DNA of 13,716 nt. Source: CAZUDO01 sp964618895. GTDB taxonomy: Bacteria; Desulfobacterota; Binatia; DP-6. Each line of letters starts with the position of its first letter. Within the stretch, counting starts at the first letter, position 1. The stretch spans positions 1 to 13,716 of the forward strand of contig CAZUDO010000061.1 of the NCBI GenBank assembly GCA_964618895.1, written 5' to 3'. Shown piece by piece: positions 6,788 through 13,716 of the stretch. The translations under genes and the position numbers were made by a program. The notes under the pieces were generated by a model, which worked only from the letters and a program-made list of their open reading frames with translations, did not search any database and had not been told where the DNA came from.

Positions 6788-9066
6788 CCTCGCCCGCGGA
6801 CGCCATCTGCCGGCACGGGTGAGCGGTAGACGCGATACGCCTCGCGGGCGAGGATGCCGGTGGCGACGACGATGACCGTCAGGGCGACGGCGTCGGTCAC
6901 CTCGAAGGGCTCGCGCAGGCCGCCGCCGTGGGTGAGCCATGCCGGCAACAGTAGGAGCAGGAGGATCTCGACGCCGCGCAGCGCCAGCATGGCGCTCGGC
7001 CACGCACCGAGACCACCGTTCCCGGCGGCGAGCCGCGACCAGACGAGCACGATCGGGACGGTCAGCACCCACGCGTGCAGCCCTTCGCGCAGCATGCCCG
7101 TCGCCGCCCCACCCCAGTAGACGAAGAACAAGAGGAACGGGATCACGACCGCGATGCCGACGGCGATCGGCGAGTCGCGCATCGCCTTGCCGAGCGCCCA
7201 CACCAGCAGCGGAAATCCGAGGATGCCGCAGGCGAGTGGCAGCGTCGTCCAGTACTGGAAGAAGAAGCGGATCACGTCCGGCGACGGGCCCCAGTAGGAG
7301 TTGATCGACGGGTGGGCGCCGTGGACGCGGTAGAGATGCAAGGGGACCAGCGTGTTGGCGAGCGACATCGCCCGCACGCGCAGCCATTGCATCAGATCGC
7401 CGGGGACCCGGGCGTCCGCCTGGATGACGAAGCGGGCAAAGTCTGCTTGCGCGTAGTGCCGGCCGTTGAACGCCGCCCAGGCGAGCATGACGGCGGCGAA
7501 CGTACCCGCGAGCCCCACGAGGCCTCGGGCGATCCCGGCGGCAGGACGCTGGTCGCGCAGTCCGAGGAAGATCCAGAGGAGGGCAAGCGGGGGAACGCTG
7601 AGCAGTGCCAGGGGATGGAACAGGAAGCCGACGCCGCAGCACAAGCCGCCCGCGGCGGCGCGGCCGGTGCGCAGGGCGTGAAAGGCGAGCAGGACGCAGG
7701 CGGCGGCGGGCAGCTTGGGCCACGTGAAGTACAGCTCGTGCACCACGAACGGGGTGAGACACGCGAGCGCCAGCGCGAGCAGGCCGGCCTCGGGGTTCAG
7801 CAGCGCCGTCGTGACGCCGAAGAGCACCCACAGGCTCGCCGCCGCCATGATCGTCATGAGGATGCGGTAGGCGGCGAATCCCTCCGGGTCGAAGGGCTGC
7901 CAGGGCTGGCCGGGCATGGTGGTGGGGACGTCTGCCCCCGCCAGGAGCACGATCGGGCTGGCCGCAAGCCCGGCGAAGGGGCCGCGATGCGAGAACGACC
8001 ATGGCGCGAACAACAGTTTCCCGGCACGGCTGTTGGGTCGTGTTCCGTGTGCCACGAGCTGCACGACGTGGTACGAGATGCGGCTGTCGGACCGATCGCC
8101 GACCTCGAGCGTCCTGGATACCGTGCCCGCGAACAGCTCACCGCTCGGGCCGCCCGAGTAGACGCCCTTCGCCACGGCGATTGCAGCGACGGCGAGGATC
8201 ATGCCCGCGGCGCGCCGCTCCGTCGGTGAGAGCAGGCGTGAGAGGCCTGCCCGCCAGATGCGGACGGTGCACCAGACCATCACGGGCACGATCACGAGTG
8301 TCACCGTGACGCGCGGGGGAACGCCTCGTGCGAGCGCCCACGCGAGCCATCCCGTACCGACGAGCAGGGCCACGCCGGGGACGGGCAGGAGGGCGGCCGG
8401 TGCCCACCGGGAGGAAGGTCGTGTGCGGAGCGCCAGCCCCGGGGCGAACACCAGGAACACGCTAGCGGCGAAGGTGGAGAGGATGCGGGCCAGGTCGATC
8501 AGGCCCCACGTAGCGGTGCGCCACCCGGTGACGAACGCAAACGGCATCGAGAAGCCGACCCACCCCCGCGCGCCGGTGGCCCCGTCGACCGCCACGATGC
8601 GCACCTTGGCCGGAATCGGGCGGGGCAGGGTGACCCGGACCGGTGTCCATTGTTCGCCCGCGTCGTCGTCGGCGAGCGCCAGGCTCGCCGTCCGCCCGTC
8701 GTCGTACTCCATCTCGACCGTGAGAGAGTTGCCGGGCAGACGTGGATAGCCGGCGATCAGGACGTAGAAGGTTCGCCGAGCCTGGAACGAGGGGGAAACG
8801 GTACGCCCGGTGGACGCGTCGCTCCCCAGCCACGATCCCATCAGGGCAAGGTCACCAAGGACCGGCGCCTGCGTGGTCGGGAAGACCGCTCCCGGACGAA
8901 AGCCCTCGCCTCCGATCGCTGCGTCCGGGCCGACGGCATCGAGCACGGTGATTTCGGCGACATGCCGGTGCGGGGGACGCGCGAGTCCCCCGACGACGAA
9001 CGCGAGGGTCCCGAGACCGATCAGGACACCCGGGGCCAGTCCACGTCGGCTCTCCGGCCCGGCCAT
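6784..9066 (-). CDS. Large polytopic membrane protein, GT-C-like (function unassigned)
   Basis: 760 residues. An N-terminal membrane helix (about 12-28) is followed by an extracytoplasmic beta-rich domain (about 30-180). Readable signs of that domain are LPGNSLTVEMEYDDG, a W at 140, VTLPRPIP, and RIVAVDGATGARGWVGFS. About eleven or twelve further hydrophobic segments follow: near 187-211, 227-247, 252-270, 286-300, 402-422, 427-445, 450-466, 472-500, 515-533, 605-625, 633-650 and 664-679. Two more lie near the C-terminus at 695-711 and 723-740. A long polar loop at about 301-365 carries Asp324, Asp327 and FSHRGPF. Topology and this loop suggest a GT-C fold glycosyltransferase that uses lipid-linked sugars on the outer face of the membrane, but no diagnostic motif proves this. 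It begins 8 bp after the Wzt stop, so it belongs to the export operon. Its stop overlaps that of the convergent GT gene. No clear ribosome binding site is seen. Confidence 0.8.
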   Translation of the reverse strand: MAGPESRRGLAPGVLIGLGTLAFVVGGLARPPHRHVAEITVLDAVGPDAAIGGEGFRPGAVFPTTQAPVLGDLALMGSWLGSDASTGRTVSPSFQARRTFYVLIAGYPRLPGNSLTVEMEYDDGRTASLALADDDAGEQWTPVRVTLPRPIPAKVRIVAVDGATGARGWVGFSMPFAFVTGWRTATWGLIDLARILSTFAASVFLVFAPGLALRTRPSSRWAPAALLPVPGVALLVGTGWLAWALARGVPPRVTVTLVIVPVMVWCTVRIWRAGLSRLLSPTERRAAGMILAVAAIAVAKGVYSGGPSGELFAGTVSRTLEVGDRSDSRISYHVVQLVAHGTRPNSRAGKLLFAPWSFSHRGPFAGLAASPIVLLAGADVPTTMPGQPWQPFDPEGFAAYRILMTIMAAASLWVLFGVTTALLNPEAGLLALALACLTPFVVHELYFTWPKLPAAACVLLAFHALRTGRAAAGGLCCGVGFLFHPLALLSVPPLALLWIFLGLRDQRPAAGIARGLVGLAGTFAAVMLAWAAFNGRHYAQADFARFVIQADARVPGDLMQWLRVRAMSLANTLVPLHLYRVHGAHPSINSYWGPSPDVIRFFFQYWTTLPLACGILGFPLLVWALGKAMRDSPIAVGIAVVIPFLLFFVYWGGAATGMLREGLHAWVLTVPIVLVWSRLAAGNGGLGAWPSAMLALRGVEILLLLLLPAWLTHGGGLREPFEVTDAVALTVIVVATGILAREAYRVYRSPVPADGVRGRG

Positions 9067-9074
9067 CGACGGGA

Positions 9075-9857
9075 TCAGGCCACGCGCTGGCCGGTGGCCG
9101 GGGGCGTCGCAGAGCTTCCATCAGCGGTTGCCGAGAACGCTGCGATCACCTCGTCGGGGGGCCCGTCAGCGACGATTCGCCCGCCCTCGATCCACACGAC
9201 GCGCGCGCACAGGCTCGCGATGGTGGGCAGCGAGTGGGAGACCAGGACGAAGGTCACGCCCTGCTCCCGGAAGCAGGCCATGCGCTCGCCGCACTTGCGT
9301 TGGAAGGCCACGTCCCCCACCGACAACACCTCGTCGATGAGGAGGATGTCGGGTTCCACGTCGGTCGCGATGGCGAAGCCGAGCCGCGCCACCATGCCGG
9401 TCGAGTAGGTGCGCAGGGGGGCATCGATGAACTCCTCGACACCGGCGAAGGCGACGATCTCCGGGAGACGGCGCGCCATGTAGCGGTCGGAGTGGCCGAG
9501 CGTGGCGCCGTTCAGGAAGACGTTCTCCCGTCCGGAGAGGTCCGGGTCGAAGCCTGCGCCGAGCTCGAGGAGCGGCACGACCCGGCCGCGCGTCCGTACC
9601 GTCCCGTCGCGGGGGCGCAGTACGCGCGCAACTACCTTGAGAAGGGTCGTCTTGCCGGCGCCGTTCGGGCCGATGATGCCGACCGTCTCCCCCGGGCGCA
9701 CCTGCAGGGTCACGTTTGTCAGGGCCTGGAACTCCTTCCAGATCACCCGTCCGCGGAGCCACTTGATGGCGAACTCCTTGAGCGTTGGAATGCGCTCGTG
9801 CGGTACGCTGTAGCGTACCGACACGTTGTCCACGTCGATCGCGAACTCGTCCGTCAC
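9075..9857 (-). CDS. wzt: Polysaccharide ABC exporter ATPase (Wzt-like, no C-terminal sugar-binding domain)
   Basis: 260 residues, the ATP-binding subunit that drives export of a lipid-linked polysaccharide across the inner membrane with the permease encoded just upstream. Visible marks are an N-terminal NVSVRYSVP and LKEFAIKWL region typical of O-antigen/teichoic-acid exporters, and Walker A GPNGAGKTT (63-71). LLELGAGFDPDLSGREN (96-112), signature YSTGM (151-155), Walker B ILLIDEVLSVGD (171-182) and H-loop VSHS (206-209) follow. The chain ends about 20 residues after the core fold in a Ser/Thr/Ala tail. The roughly 150-residue C-terminal domain that reads a capped chain in O9a-type Wzt proteins is therefore absent. 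Start is GTG at 9857, 4 bp after the Wzm stop; a GAGG overlaps that stop but sits very close to the GTG. Confidence 0.95.
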   Translation of the reverse strand: MTDEFAIDVDNVSVRYSVPHERIPTLKEFAIKWLRGRVIWKEFQALTNVTLQVRPGETVGIIGPNGAGKTTLLKVVARVLRPRDGTVRTRGRVVPLLELGAGFDPDLSGRENVFLNGATLGHSDRYMARRLPEIVAFAGVEEFIDAPLRTYSTGMVARLGFAIATDVEPDILLIDEVLSVGDVAFQRKCGERMACFREQGVTFVLVSHSLPTIASLCARVVWIEGGRIVADGPPDEVIAAFSATADGSSATPPATGQRVA

Positions 9858-9861
9858 GGCC

Positions 9862-10638
9862 TCAGACCAGGTAGGCGATGCGATCCGCCCGGCGCTCGAA
9901 CACCCACCACCCGCCGACGAACGCGGCTAACGCCCAGGCGGCGCTGGCCGCGACGACACTACCCGCGGGCAGCGTCCCCGCGAAGATGGGCGCGCGGAAC
10001 GCCTCCACCAGGTAGTACATGGGGTTCACCAGAATGATCCATTGATACTGTGCCGGTACGGCTTCGATGGGGTACACGATGGGCGTCAGGTACATCCAGG
10101 CGAGAAGCAGGGCCTGGTAGATCTGCACCACGTCGTTGAACTCGATGCACACGCCGGCCAGCAGCAGCGAGATGCCGAGCGCGAACACCACGGCGATGGC
10201 GATCGGCACCGGCAGGAAGAGCACGCTCAGTCGGATCGGGTGCTGGATGACGAGCATGATGAGCGCGAGCGGCACGAGCGAGATGAGGAGGTTCACCAGC
10301 CCCGACAGGACGGTGGCGACGACGAAGATCTCCTTCGGCATGTATATCTTCCGGATCAGTGCGGCGTGGCCGAGGAGGCAGGCGGTGGACCACGACGTGG
10401 TCTGCGACACGAAGGTCCAGAGCAGGTAGGCGGACAGGAAGTAGACCGTGAAATGCTCGAACGTGAACCGGAAGACGTTCGCGAACACGATGCTGAAGAC
10501 GATCATCATCAGCAGCGGATTGAGCATCGTCCACAGCACCCCGAGCACCGACCGCTTGTACCGGACCTTCAGATCCCGGGCGACCAGGTTCCACAGGAGG
10601 GCTCGGTACTCATAGAGCTCACGCAGGGACCGCAACAT
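9862..10638 (-). CDS. wzm: Polysaccharide ABC exporter permease (Wzm-like, ABC-2 family)
   Basis: 258 residues, the usual length for this family. The N-terminal cytoplasmic helix YEYRALLWNLVARDLKVRYK (residues 9-28) and the SVLGVLWTMLNPL turn (30-42) are hallmarks of O-antigen/teichoic-acid ABC-2 permeases. Six membrane segments are seen near 33-55, 63-83, 105-131, 139-163, 174-192 and 226-247. The C-terminal NPMYYLVEAFR segment (205-215) is also typical. It forms the membrane channel with the Wzt subunit encoded 4 bp downstream. The ATG is preceded only by a weak GGGG. It lies 94 bp after the secreted-protein gene, with a hairpin between them. Confidence 0.95.
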   Translation of the reverse strand: MLRSLRELYEYRALLWNLVARDLKVRYKRSVLGVLWTMLNPLLMMIVFSIVFANVFRFTFEHFTVYFLSAYLLWTFVSQTTSWSTACLLGHAALIRKIYMPKEIFVVATVLSGLVNLLISLVPLALIMLVIQHPIRLSVLFLPVPIAIAVVFALGISLLLAGVCIEFNDVVQIYQALLLAWMYLTPIVYPIEAVPAQYQWIILVNPMYYLVEAFRAPIFAGTLPAGSVVAASAAWALAAFVGGWWVFERRADRIAYLV

Positions 10639-10704
10639 CGAGCCCCGGCGGTACCAGAAGCGTCCCCCGTCGGCAACTTGTCGACCACGCCGACCGTCTG
10701 CGAT

Positions 10705-10728
10705 CGCCCGCGGTGGGCGCCGCGGGCG
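10705..10728 (-). terminator. GC-rich hairpin after the secreted-protein gene (possible terminator)
   Basis: A perfect 9-bp inverted repeat, cgcccgcgg / ccgcgggcg, with a 6-base loop starts 4 nt beyond the stop codon at 10733. No run of T follows on the minus strand, so it is not a classic intrinsic terminator. It could end transcription with Rho, stabilise the upstream mRNA, or only attenuate flow into wzm. Alternatively it may be incidental in GC-rich DNA, though its position right after a stop argues against that. Confidence 0.4.
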
Positions 10729-10732
10729 GGTC

Positions 10733-13009
10733 TCACGGGTAGCCGAAGCGTCCCTTGGGAGCCGAGCGCAGGGCCGCCGCCCCCTGCGCGCAACGGGCGC
10801 CCACGCGGACGGTGAGCTGCAGGTCGTTGCGGGACGCGGACGGGTCGAAGAAGCGGGTGACGTCGATCAGCCGGCCGGCGGCAACGACGTCCATCCCGCC
10901 GTTCCGCACCCGCAGGGTGGTCTTGCGGAGGCCATTCACGAGCACCCCGGCGTCGTCGGTGAAGACGAAGGCCTTCTTCCGGCGGGTCCAGCGCGACGCG
11001 GCGGCGGTGCCGCACAGGAGCTCGCCGCCGGCGTTCCGGAACTGCAGGCTCACATCCTCGTGCGGCGGGTCGATGCTGCTGAAGCTCGCATCCGGGACCG
11101 CGGCCGTGATGTTGAGACGGCCGAGTGTGAGGCCGATGCCGCCCTTGCCCGGCAGGAAGCGTGCCCTCGTCAAGCGGAGCGCGGTGGGTTGCGGGCAACA
11201 GGCGGGATCTTCGTAGTCGACCAGCCCGTTGCCGTCGTTATCGAGGCAATCTCCACAGGTTTCGGCGAATCCGCCGATCCGGAGCGGTCCGGTCGCGTAG
11301 CGCGCGGTGGTGTTGGTGCCGTCCGTGATCTCGGCGTAGACGTGGTATACGCCGTTCGCGAGGCCGGTGGTGTTCCAGACGTACTCGCCCGCGGCGGCGC
11401 TCAGGCCGGCCGCGATGAGGGTCATGCCGTTGACAGGGTCCTCGTCGGTGTCGTGAGACAGGGTGACCGATGCGGGCGCGCCCGCGTCGGGGTCGGACCA
11501 CTGCCAGCGCACCACGAACTCCGCGGTGCCGGCCGGTTGGTCGTCGGTCGCGATTCGCACGTCGTCGAGATGGAACGTTCGCCCGGTCGCCCCCTCGTGC
11601 GGATCGAGCCGGAAGAAGCGCTTCGCACCGTCACTCCACGGCTCGAGGCCGGTGCTGCCCGGCTCGATGCCGGCATCCTCGCCGATCCCGAGCGTGGCGA
11701 GGTCGATGGTGTAGCTGGTGGCCCCCGCCCACGTGATGATGTCTTCGGTCGAGGCCAGGCGATCGCTGTGGTCGTAGGCCGCGCCCCACAGCACGCGCGC
11801 CACCGAGCCCCCGTTGCCGGGGTTGAACGGCCCGTCCAGGGTGTAGCGGTAGGTGAGGCGGTGGTAGCGGGCCGGGTCGATCCGCGGCGTCGGATGGCTC
11901 GGGTTCATCATTAGCCAGACCTGGGAGTCGCGTCCGATCTCGCCGCTCACGCTGGTGGCGGTGAATTGCCCGCCCGCGAACGTGCCGCCATCAACCATCT
12001 GGTCGACGCGTACCACGTCTGCCGGGTCGCTCATGTCCCAGGGGTTCCCGAGCGCCGTGGTGGCGAAGTCGCCGTCGCCGGTCTCGTCGGGCTCGGTCAC
12101 GTGCAGCAGCGGGGGCGCGTTGATGGCGACGTCCACCGACGCCGTGTCCGCGGGCGCGCCGTTGCGGGAGACCGTGAGCCGGTAGCTCCCCGGTGGAAGG
12201 AAGCCGTAGGACCACGTGTGCGCCGACCCGGTGGCGCTCGCGGTGATGGTCACCGGGGTAGCGGCGGTCGCGCCCAGCTCCTCCGCCGTGAGCGTGTAGG
12301 TGCCGGCCGGGCCCGTCCACTGGACGGAGAGGGCGGGGGAGCCGGGCTGCCCGTCGGCGGGGACCAGGCGGACCCAGTCGAGGCCCGTCTGCTGCCCGAC
12401 CGACGCCCCGGTGCTGTTCGGGTCGATGCGCAGGCCGAGCACGGGCCCCGCCGTCCAGTGCTCGGCCGGCTCGCCGTGGTTGCCGCTCGTGAGATCGATG
12501 ACGAAGATGCGCGAGCCCACCACCGTCGACTGCCCGGACAGGATGAGCGCGCCGTAGGACGCCCAGCCCGTGGGGTGGCTGTGCGGATAGTGGTACCAGT
12601 AGACCTGCGGCTCCTGCCCGCTCACGGATGACGACAGCTTGAAGGCGAGCTTCGCATAGGTGGTGGGCGCGATCGGAAAGCGCCGGCCGTTCCGTCCGGG
12701 GTTCACGGCGCCGTAGAAGCCTCGATAAAGGATGCCGATGCTGGCGTCGTCGCTGGCGAGCGTCCCCATGAGCCGGCCGCTGCCGTCGAGTCCGAGGGTG
12801 CTGAAGCCGGAGTTCTCGCCCGGCTCGTAGAGGCTGTAGTCCTCCCGGTTGCTCATGTCCCAGGGGTCTCCCAGGACCTCGGTGGCGTAGTCCTGCGCCG
12901 CGACGAGCCGCTGGCCGGGTGTCGGGGCCGTGATGGTGACGGCCGCCTGGACCGTCACCGGCGTCATGAGCGCAGCGAGCAGGGCGAGCACGCGGGGAGT
13001 GTGTGACAT
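10733..13009 (-). CDS. Secreted multidomain beta-sandwich protein with duplicated modules
   Basis: 758 residues. A signal peptide (residues 1-22, MSHTPRVLALLAALMTPVTV then QA) fixes the start; the frame stays open about 59 codons further upstream without signal-peptide character. After it come two copies of a module pair. One is a jelly-roll-like domain opening with ALGNPWDMSDPAD (319-331; first copy VLGDPWDMSNRED at 45-57) and closing with LDWVRL (210-215) or LDDVRI (481-486). The other is an Ig-like domain (about 225-298 and 494-578). A Cys-rich segment (585-605, CGDCLDNDGNGLVDYEDP at 585-602) resembles an Asp-rich calcium-binding loop. The last 150 residues form a separate beta-rich domain ending GRFGYP. 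The domains look carbohydrate-binding, but I recognise no catalytic motif. No anchoring sequence or ribosome binding site is evident. It probably sits outside the cell with the exported glycan (inference). Confidence 0.83.
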   Translation of the reverse strand: MSHTPRVLALLAALMTPVTVQAAVTITAPTPGQRLVAAQDYATEVLGDPWDMSNREDYSLYEPGENSGFSTLGLDGSGRLMGTLASDDASIGILYRGFYGAVNPGRNGRRFPIAPTTYAKLAFKLSSSVSGQEPQVYWYHYPHSHPTGWASYGALILSGQSTVVGSRIFVIDLTSGNHGEPAEHWTAGPVLGLRIDPNSTGASVGQQTGLDWVRLVPADGQPGSPALSVQWTGPAGTYTLTAEELGATAATPVTITASATGSAHTWSYGFLPPGSYRLTVSRNGAPADTASVDVAINAPPLLHVTEPDETGDGDFATTALGNPWDMSDPADVVRVDQMVDGGTFAGGQFTATSVSGEIGRDSQVWLMMNPSHPTPRIDPARYHRLTYRYTLDGPFNPGNGGSVARVLWGAAYDHSDRLASTEDIITWAGATSYTIDLATLGIGEDAGIEPGSTGLEPWSDGAKRFFRLDPHEGATGRTFHLDDVRIATDDQPAGTAEFVVRWQWSDPDAGAPASVTLSHDTDEDPVNGMTLIAAGLSAAAGEYVWNTTGLANGVYHVYAEITDGTNTTARYATGPLRIGGFAETCGDCLDNDGNGLVDYEDPACCPQPTALRLTRARFLPGKGGIGLTLGRLNITAAVPDASFSSIDPPHEDVSLQFRNAGGELLCGTAAASRWTRRKKAFVFTDDAGVLVNGLRKTTLRVRNGGMDVVAAGRLIDVTRFFDPSASRNDLQLTVRVGARCAQGAAALRSAPKGRFGYP

Positions 13010-13312
13010 TGGCGGGTTCGGTAGCAAATGCGTTGCCAGAAGGACCCTCGCCCGCCGTTGAGCCTCCGATGCTGCCGGCGTCACTCGATTGACGCTGCGG
13101 AAGCGGTGCGTCGGTCTTCCATGGAGAAGGGTCATTGGCGTGTACCACCCGTGCGACGCCCTGTCGCGGCGACTACTGCAGCTCAAGGATGCAAGCGCGA
13201 ACTGTAGTGCCCGGCCCGGATTGACTGCCGAAGCGTGACGCAGCTAGCGATTCGCCGGCGAGTCGAGAGACGCGATCCTCGGTGAGCCCGACGCGAGAAG
13301 GAGAGATCGACC
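13010..13312 (+). other. Non-coding region between divergent genes
   Basis: 303 bp between the minus-strand secreted-protein gene and the plus-strand small ORF. It must hold the promoters of both but shows no clear consensus pair. A TTGACT at 13221-13226 has only a poor -10 (TAGCGA) 18 bp later. An imperfect palindrome, cgattcgcc/ggcgagtcg, covers 13248-13265, and a good ribosome binding site lies at 13298-13303. Open frames across it have no protein-like features. I see no RNA gene or CRISPR repeat. Confidence 0.55.
13298..13303 (+). promoter_or_regulatory. Consensus ribosome binding site (AAGGAG)
   Basis: AAGGAG with a 9-nt spacer to the ATG at 13313. It is the best Shine-Dalgarno sequence in the window and selects this ATG over an overlapping frame starting at 13282. 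Confidence 0.6.
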
Positions 13313-13522
13313 ATGAGAAGTGCTGTCCTGTTTGCCGGCATGGCGGCATGCCTCGGGTCCCAGGCAATCTACGCCACGTCGTTCGTCGTGTGGAACACCC
13401 GGATCAAGGTATTCGCTCAGCACCGATTTTCGCGGAAGGGATCACCGTCACCCGGCATAAGAACGGCCGGCGGACGCTCACGTGAACCGCAGGTCCAGCT
13501 CGGTGCCCGGATGGGCTGGTAA
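13313..13522 (+). CDS. Short secreted ORF, probably truncated gene start
   Basis: 69 residues. Residues 1-21 (MRSAVLFAGMAACLGSQAIY then A) form a convincing signal peptide: charged start, hydrophobic core, small residues at the cut site. The mature part begins TSFVVWNTR and then turns Arg/Gly/Ser-rich without recognisable structure. Its last 45 bases overlap, on the opposite strand, the end of the transposase-like gene. With a strong ribosome binding site and a signal peptide but no plausible mature domain, it looks like the 5' end of a secreted-protein gene cut off by an insertion or frameshift. The neighbouring frame ends at 13485 and would give a different tail. It could also be a genuine small secreted peptide. 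I do not recognise a family. Confidence 0.45.
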   Translation: MRSAVLFAGMAACLGSQAIYATSFVVWNTRIKVFAQHRFSRKGSPSPGIRTAGGRSREPQVQLGARMGW

Positions 13523-13716
13523 CTGCATGGGTAGGGTGCGCCAGGGGACCTGGCGCAGAAGGGGGTTGTGGGCGGGCCGGGGGTACGTCACCTCGACCTT
13601 CGCGCCCGTGACCCGCACCGCGGCCTTGCCCGCGACGAAGTGGCGGAAGAGCTTGGGGGCGTTGCAGTCCTCGTGGCCCCGCAGCTTGCGGGCGAGCATG
13701 GTGTAGAGGGTGTCGG
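13478..13716 (-). CDS. C-terminal end of a transposase-like protein (5' part outside window)
   Basis: The last 78 residues of a gene entering from the right edge are visible. Readable segments are DTLYTMLARKLRGHEDC, APKLFRHFVAGKAAVRV, YPRPAHNPLLRQVPW and a final LDLRFT. The succession of an LFRHFV helix, a beta hairpin with an RxAHNPLL strand, and a short hydrophobic end matches my memory of the tail of a bacterial transposase family found in GC-rich genomes. The catalytic region is outside the window, so neither the family nor activity can be confirmed. No terminal inverted repeat can be tested because only one end could be present. It lies on the opposite strand to, and overlaps, the truncated-looking small ORF. 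Confidence 0.5.
   Translation of the reverse strand, partial: DTLYTMLARKLRGHEDCNAPKLFRHFVAGKAAVRVTGAKVEVTYPRPAHNPLLRQVPWRTLPMQLPAHPGTELDLRFT

Noticed and set aside
3866..8002. A 1378-codon open frame on the minus strand crossing the polymerase and membrane-protein genes
   Set aside because: It is antisense to strongly supported domains. Its composition (Arg, Val, His, Gly, Asp) is the usual shadow of GC-rich coding DNA, and it shows no motifs.
13010..13186. N-terminal extension of the secreted protein by 59 codons
   Set aside because: The extension is Arg-rich without structure and would bury the signal peptide that begins at 13009.
13282..13485. 67-codon plus-strand frame overlapping the small secreted ORF
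   Set aside because: No ribosome binding site and no signal peptide, unlike the frame starting at 13313. It may still hold the original downstream frame if a frameshift occurred.
1..13716. CRISPR arrays, tRNA or rRNA genes
   Set aside because: No regularly spaced direct repeats, no recognisable tRNA arms with CCA-type ends, and no rRNA-like stretches were noticed when reading both strands.

Overview
This window is a GC-rich piece of bacterial chromosome that looks like part of a surface-polysaccharide locus (O-antigen or S-layer-glycan type) exported by an ABC transporter. Which genus it comes from cannot be read from the sequence. A large secreted protein carries a Cys-rich motif with a DNDGNGLVDYEDP core and a C-terminal domain of a type I associate with deltaproteobacteria-like lineages (Myxococcota, Binatota and relatives). 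That gives a tentative placement from recall only.

Layout. (1) Positions 1-1838, minus strand: a nucleotide-sugar dehydrogenase followed by an NAD-dependent sugar epimerase/dehydratase. The two overlap by ATGA, and the epimerase is cut by the left edge. Together they are an NDP-sugar supply operon. (2) Positions 1839-1919: an 81-bp divergent intergenic region with a strong sigma70-like promoter reading left. (3) Positions 1920-6787, plus strand: two genes again joined by ATGA. The first is a methyltransferase with an extra N-terminal domain. The second is a 1257-residue multidomain protein made of a methyltransferase, a beta module, a coiled coil, a related beta module and two GT2 glycosyltransferase domains. 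(4) Positions 6784-13009, minus strand, read right to left: a secreted two-times-duplicated beta-domain protein, a GC hairpin, Wzm-like permease, Wzt-like ATPase and a large GT-C-like membrane protein. The stop codons of blocks 3 and 4 overlap. (5) Positions 13010-13716: a 303-bp non-coding stretch, a short plus-strand signal-peptide ORF with an excellent ribosome binding site, and the C-terminal end of a minus-strand transposase-like gene entering from the right. This marks an accessory boundary.

How the genes may work together (inference). The dehydrogenase and epimerase make an activated uronic-acid-type or otherwise modified sugar. The 1257-residue protein polymerises the glycan with two GT2 domains and may methylate or cap it through its own methyltransferase, with the coiled coil between these activities. 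Wzm/Wzt export the lipid-linked chain. The GT-C-like membrane protein could modify the chain or lipid outside the membrane. The secreted beta-domain protein could bind or display it.

The most interesting point is that the cap-type methyltransferase, a ruler-like coiled coil and the polymerase domains are all in one polypeptide, while the Wzt lacks the C-terminal carbohydrate-binding domain that normally reads a methyl cap.
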